Assembly (NCBI RefSeq): GCF_018362975.1
Contig: NZ_CP074371.1
Span: 7,006,001 to 7,070,000 of the forward strand
Direction: 5' to 3'
Length of the DNA: 64,000 nucleotides
Source: Nocardia tengchongensis
Lineage (GTDB): Bacteria; Actinomycetota; Actinomycetes; Mycobacteriales; Mycobacteriaceae
Positions within the stretch are counted from its first letter, which is position 1. Every line of letters begins with the position of its first letter. The notes under the pieces are model-generated. The model saw only the letters and a program-made list of their open reading frames with translations. It did no database searches and had not been told where the DNA came from. Shown here one piece after another: positions 61,674 through 64,000 of the stretch. A program made the translations under genes and the position numbers.

Positions 61674-64000
61674 CTACGGTGTCGCGCCTACCAGATTCTC
61701 CCCGCGCATGCGCTGCGAGATCACCTGGGTGATGCCGTCCCCGCGCATGCTGACGCCGTAGAGCGCGTCGGCGATCTCCATGGTCGGCTTCTGGTGGGTG
61801 ATCACGATGAGCTGGCTCTTCTCGCGCAGCTGCTCGAACAGTCCGATGAGCCGGCGCAGGTTGGTGTCGTCGAGAGCGGCCTCGACCTCGTCCATCACAT
61901 AGAAGGGCGAGGGCCGGGCGCGGAAGATCGACACCAGGAAAGCGACCGCGGCCAAGGACTTCTCGCCGCCGGAGAGCAGCGAGAGCCGCTTGACCTTCTT
62001 GCCCGGCGGGCGGGCCTCGACCTCGACGCCGGTGGTGAGCATGTCGGCGGGGTTGGTGAGCAGCAGCCGCCCCTCACCACCGGGGAACAGGCGGCCGAAG
62101 ACGCCGGTGAACTCGCGCTCCACGTCCTCGTAGGCCTCGGTGAAGACCTGCAGGATGCGCTCGTCGACCTCGGCGACCACGTCGAGCAGGTCCTGGCGGG
62201 CCTTCTTGACGTCCTCGAGCTGGGTGTTGAGGAAGGTGTAGCGCTCCTCGAGGGCCGCGAACTCCTCCAGCGCAAGGGGATTCACCTTGCCGAGGGTGAC
62301 CAGGTCCTTCTCGGCGCGTTTGGCGCGGCGTTCCTGGGTGGCGCGGTCGTAGGGCATGGGCTGGGGTTCGCTGACGGCGTCGCCGCGTTCGCGGGCCTGC
62401 TCGTATTCGATCATCTCCAGCGCGGTGGGCGGCATGGGGACGTCGGGGCCGTATTCGGCGATGAGGTCGTCGAGGCTGATGCCGAACTGTTCGGAGATGG
62501 TGGTCTCGACCTGTTCGATGCGCAGCGCGGCCTGCGCGCGGGCCACTTCGTCGCGGTGCACGGCGTCGGTGAGCTGGGCGAGCTGGGTGTTCAGCGCGCG
62601 CGACCGCTCCTTGGTCTGTTCGACCCGGGCGGCGAATTCGGTGCGGCGGCGCACCAATTCGTCGCGGCGGGTGGCGGCCTGGGCGACCACCTGCTCGAGT
62701 TCGGCGGCGATCTTCTCCGCGGAGGCGGCGACCACGGCGGCCAGCGCGGAGGCTTGACGGCGGGCGGCCTGGGCGCGCTCGGCGCGGGCCCGGTTGTCGC
62801 GTTCGGCGCGGGCGGCGCGGCGCAGCGAATCCGCTTTGCCGCGCACCGATTCCGCGCGTTCCTCGGCGGTGCGGACGGCCAGGCGGGCCTCGACCTCCAT
62901 GGAGCGGACCTCGGCGAGGGCGGCGGCGGCTTCCTCGCGGGCGTAGCCGGCAGTCTCGGTGCCGGCGGCTTCGGGGTCCATATCGGCCTGTTCGAGTTCG
63001 GCGTTGCGCAGCCGGTCCTCGAGTTCGGCGAGCTTGGACAGGGTTTCCTCGCGGCCGGTTTCGGCGTCGGCGCGCTGGGCGAGCAGGCGGTCGCATTCGC
63101 GTTGCGCGCCGCGGGCGGAGTGGCCGAGCCGGCCCAGGCGGTCGTAGATGGCGACCAGGGCCTGGTCGGATTCGTGCAGGGCGAGCAGGGCGTGGTCGAC
63201 GGCTTCCTTGCGGTCGGACTGCTCGGCGAGCGCACCGGCCAGCGCGGCTTCGAGTTCCTCGGCCTGTCGCTGCCAGGACGCCAGTTCCGCGGTGGCGGAA
63301 TCGATGTCGGCCTGTACCTCGAGCAGGCTGGGGGCGCGGTCGGAGCCACCGAGCAGCCAGCCGCTGCCGGTGACGTCGCCGTCGCGAGTGACGACCCGCA
63401 GTTCGGGGCGGGCGGCGATGACCTGGGCGGCGGCGGTGAGATCGTCGGCGACGGCGATGCCCGCGGTGAGGGCGGTGATCGCGCCGCGCAGGTTGGCCGG
63501 GCAGTCGACCACGTCGGCGAGCCAGCGGGCCGTGCCGGGCAGCGACGAATCCACCTGGGCGGCAGGGAGGTTCGCGGCATCGGCGTAGACGAGGGCCACG
63601 CGGCCGCCGTCGCTCTCCTTGAGCGCGCGCACGGCGGCGTGCGCGGCGGGACCGGTGTCGGCGGCCACAGCGTCGGCCAGCGGGCCCAGCGCGGCGGCGA
63701 CCGCGGACTCGAATCCGCCGTGCACGCGGATCAATCCGGACAGCGGGCCGAGCAGTCCGTCGGCGCGGTGTTCGAGCAGCCAGGCCGCGCCGTCCTTGCG
63801 GCGCAGGCCCATACCGAGGGCTTCGATGCGGGCGGTGAGGGAGGCGACGCGTTTGCCGGCTTCGCGGTCCTTCTCGCGCAGTTCGGTGACGCGCGCATCG
63901 GCCAGTTCGAGGGCTTGGGCGGCGTGTTCGTAGGCGTGGTCGAGGCCTTCCTCACCCGCGTCGAGTTCGTCGAGTTCGCCTTGGACGGCCTCGAATTCGG
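61674..64000 (-). CDS. smc: chromosome segregation ATPase SMC, 3' part
   Basis: The window contains the C-terminal two-thirds; the N-terminal Walker A lies beyond 64,000, and the frame is open to the window edge. From the right there is a coiled coil (LREKDREAGKRVASLTARIE), then a hinge (LLGPLSGLIRVHGGFESAVA and TGSGWLLGGSDRAPSLLEVQ), a long return coiled coil, and the C-terminal head. The head has signature LSGGEKSLAAVAFLVSIFRA, Walker B FYVMDEVEAALDDTNLRRLI and ITHQKPTMEIADALYGVSM. SMC compacts and segregates the chromosome with ScpAB. It is next to ftsY in the conserved order (after the inserted small genes). Confidence 0.95.
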   Translation of the reverse strand, partial: EFEAVQGELDELDAGEEGLDHAYEHAAQALELADARVTELREKDREAGKRVASLTARIEALGMGLRRKDGAAWLLEHRADGLLGPLSGLIRVHGGFESAVAAALGPLADAVAADTGPAAHAAVRALKESDGGRVALVYADAANLPAAQVDSSLPGTARWLADVVDCPANLRGAITALTAGIAVADDLTAAAQVIAARPELRVVTRDGDVTGSGWLLGGSDRAPSLLEVQADIDSATAELASWQRQAEELEAALAGALAEQSDRKEAVDHALLALHESDQALVAIYDRLGRLGHSARGAQRECDRLLAQRADAETGREETLSKLAELEDRLRNAELEQADMDPEAAGTETAGYAREEAAAALAEVRSMEVEARLAVRTAEERAESVRGKADSLRRAARAERDNRARAERAQAARRQASALAAVVAASAEKIAAELEQVVAQAATRRDELVRRRTEFAARVEQTKERSRALNTQLAQLTDAVHRDEVARAQAALRIEQVETTISEQFGISLDDLIAEYGPDVPMPPTALEMIEYEQARERGDAVSEPQPMPYDRATQERRAKRAEKDLVTLGKVNPLALEEFAALEERYTFLNTQLEDVKKARQDLLDVVAEVDERILQVFTEAYEDVEREFTGVFGRLFPGGEGRLLLTNPADMLTTGVEVEARPPGKKVKRLSLLSGGEKSLAAVAFLVSIFRARPSPFYVMDEVEAALDDTNLRRLIGLFEQLREKSQLIVITHQKPTMEIADALYGVSMRGDGITQVISQRMRGENLVGATP

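Overview
The window is high-GC actinobacterial DNA, most likely Nocardia or a close mycolic-acid-containing relative. The gene order of the right half (rplS, lepB, rnhB, DUF2469, yraN; rpsP, khpA, rimM, trmD; ffh, glnD, glnB, amtB, ftsY, smc) is the conserved order of Mycobacterium/Nocardia. An AftA-type arabinofuranosyltransferase homologue also points to an arabinogalactan-containing cell wall. No tRNA, rRNA or CRISPR array was seen.

Positions about 1-32,600 form an accessory island. Its right edge lies inside yraN: only the first ~40 codons of yraN remain (32,560-32,730), directly beside a three-gene recombinase cassette (tyrosine integrase, small HTH protein, zinc-ribbon/integrase-like protein; 28,704-32,514). 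In relatives yraN is followed by comM. Here a decayed piece of comM lies at the opposite end (265-530), which suggests the island separated these neighbours. Between the edges are two adjacent large NTPases with putative nuclease N-termini that resemble antiviral STAND (Avs-like) defence proteins (4,548-11,400), an NTPase with Sel1 repeats preceded by a one-helix membrane protein (17,218-20,226), and a small CHAT/caspase-like protein (14,812-15,372). There are also a Phd/YefM-like protein, a PurO-like IMP cyclohydrolase homologue, an extra AftA-like glycosyltransferase, two lipoproteins, several hypothetical genes, and relics of IS5- and IS30-family transposases.

Positions 32,817-44,094 hold translation and secretion housekeeping genes (DUF2469, rnhB, lepB, rplS, then tex, trmD, rimM, khpA, rpsP). 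Mixed with them are a membrane protein, a molybdate-binding-like protein, a methyltransferase and a PQQ-type beta-propeller lipoprotein. Positions 44,295-48,771 carry a 30-residue hydrophobic peptide gene, a membrane-anchored secreted protein, an amidohydrolase, a metallo-beta-lactamase-fold enzyme and an ankyrin-like protein. Positions 48,822-64,000 carry the SRP GTPases ffh and ftsY around the nitrogen-sensing cluster amtB-glnB-glnD. These are followed by a DUF2237 gene, a membrane protein, a divergent TetR/NmrA pair with a clear palindrome between them, an acid phosphatase, and the 3' part of smc.

A recurring oddity is the single-base frameshift. I find them in glnB, glnD, the TetR gene, the methyltransferase gene and all three large island NTPases, mostly as one extra base, several of them in homopolymer runs. 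Removing one base restores glnB to exactly the canonical 112 codons. Because they affect core and island genes alike, sequencing or assembly error is the first explanation, and I describe the encoded proteins as if intact while marking the genes as broken. If the frameshifts are real, PII nitrogen signalling and the defence island would both be inactivated.
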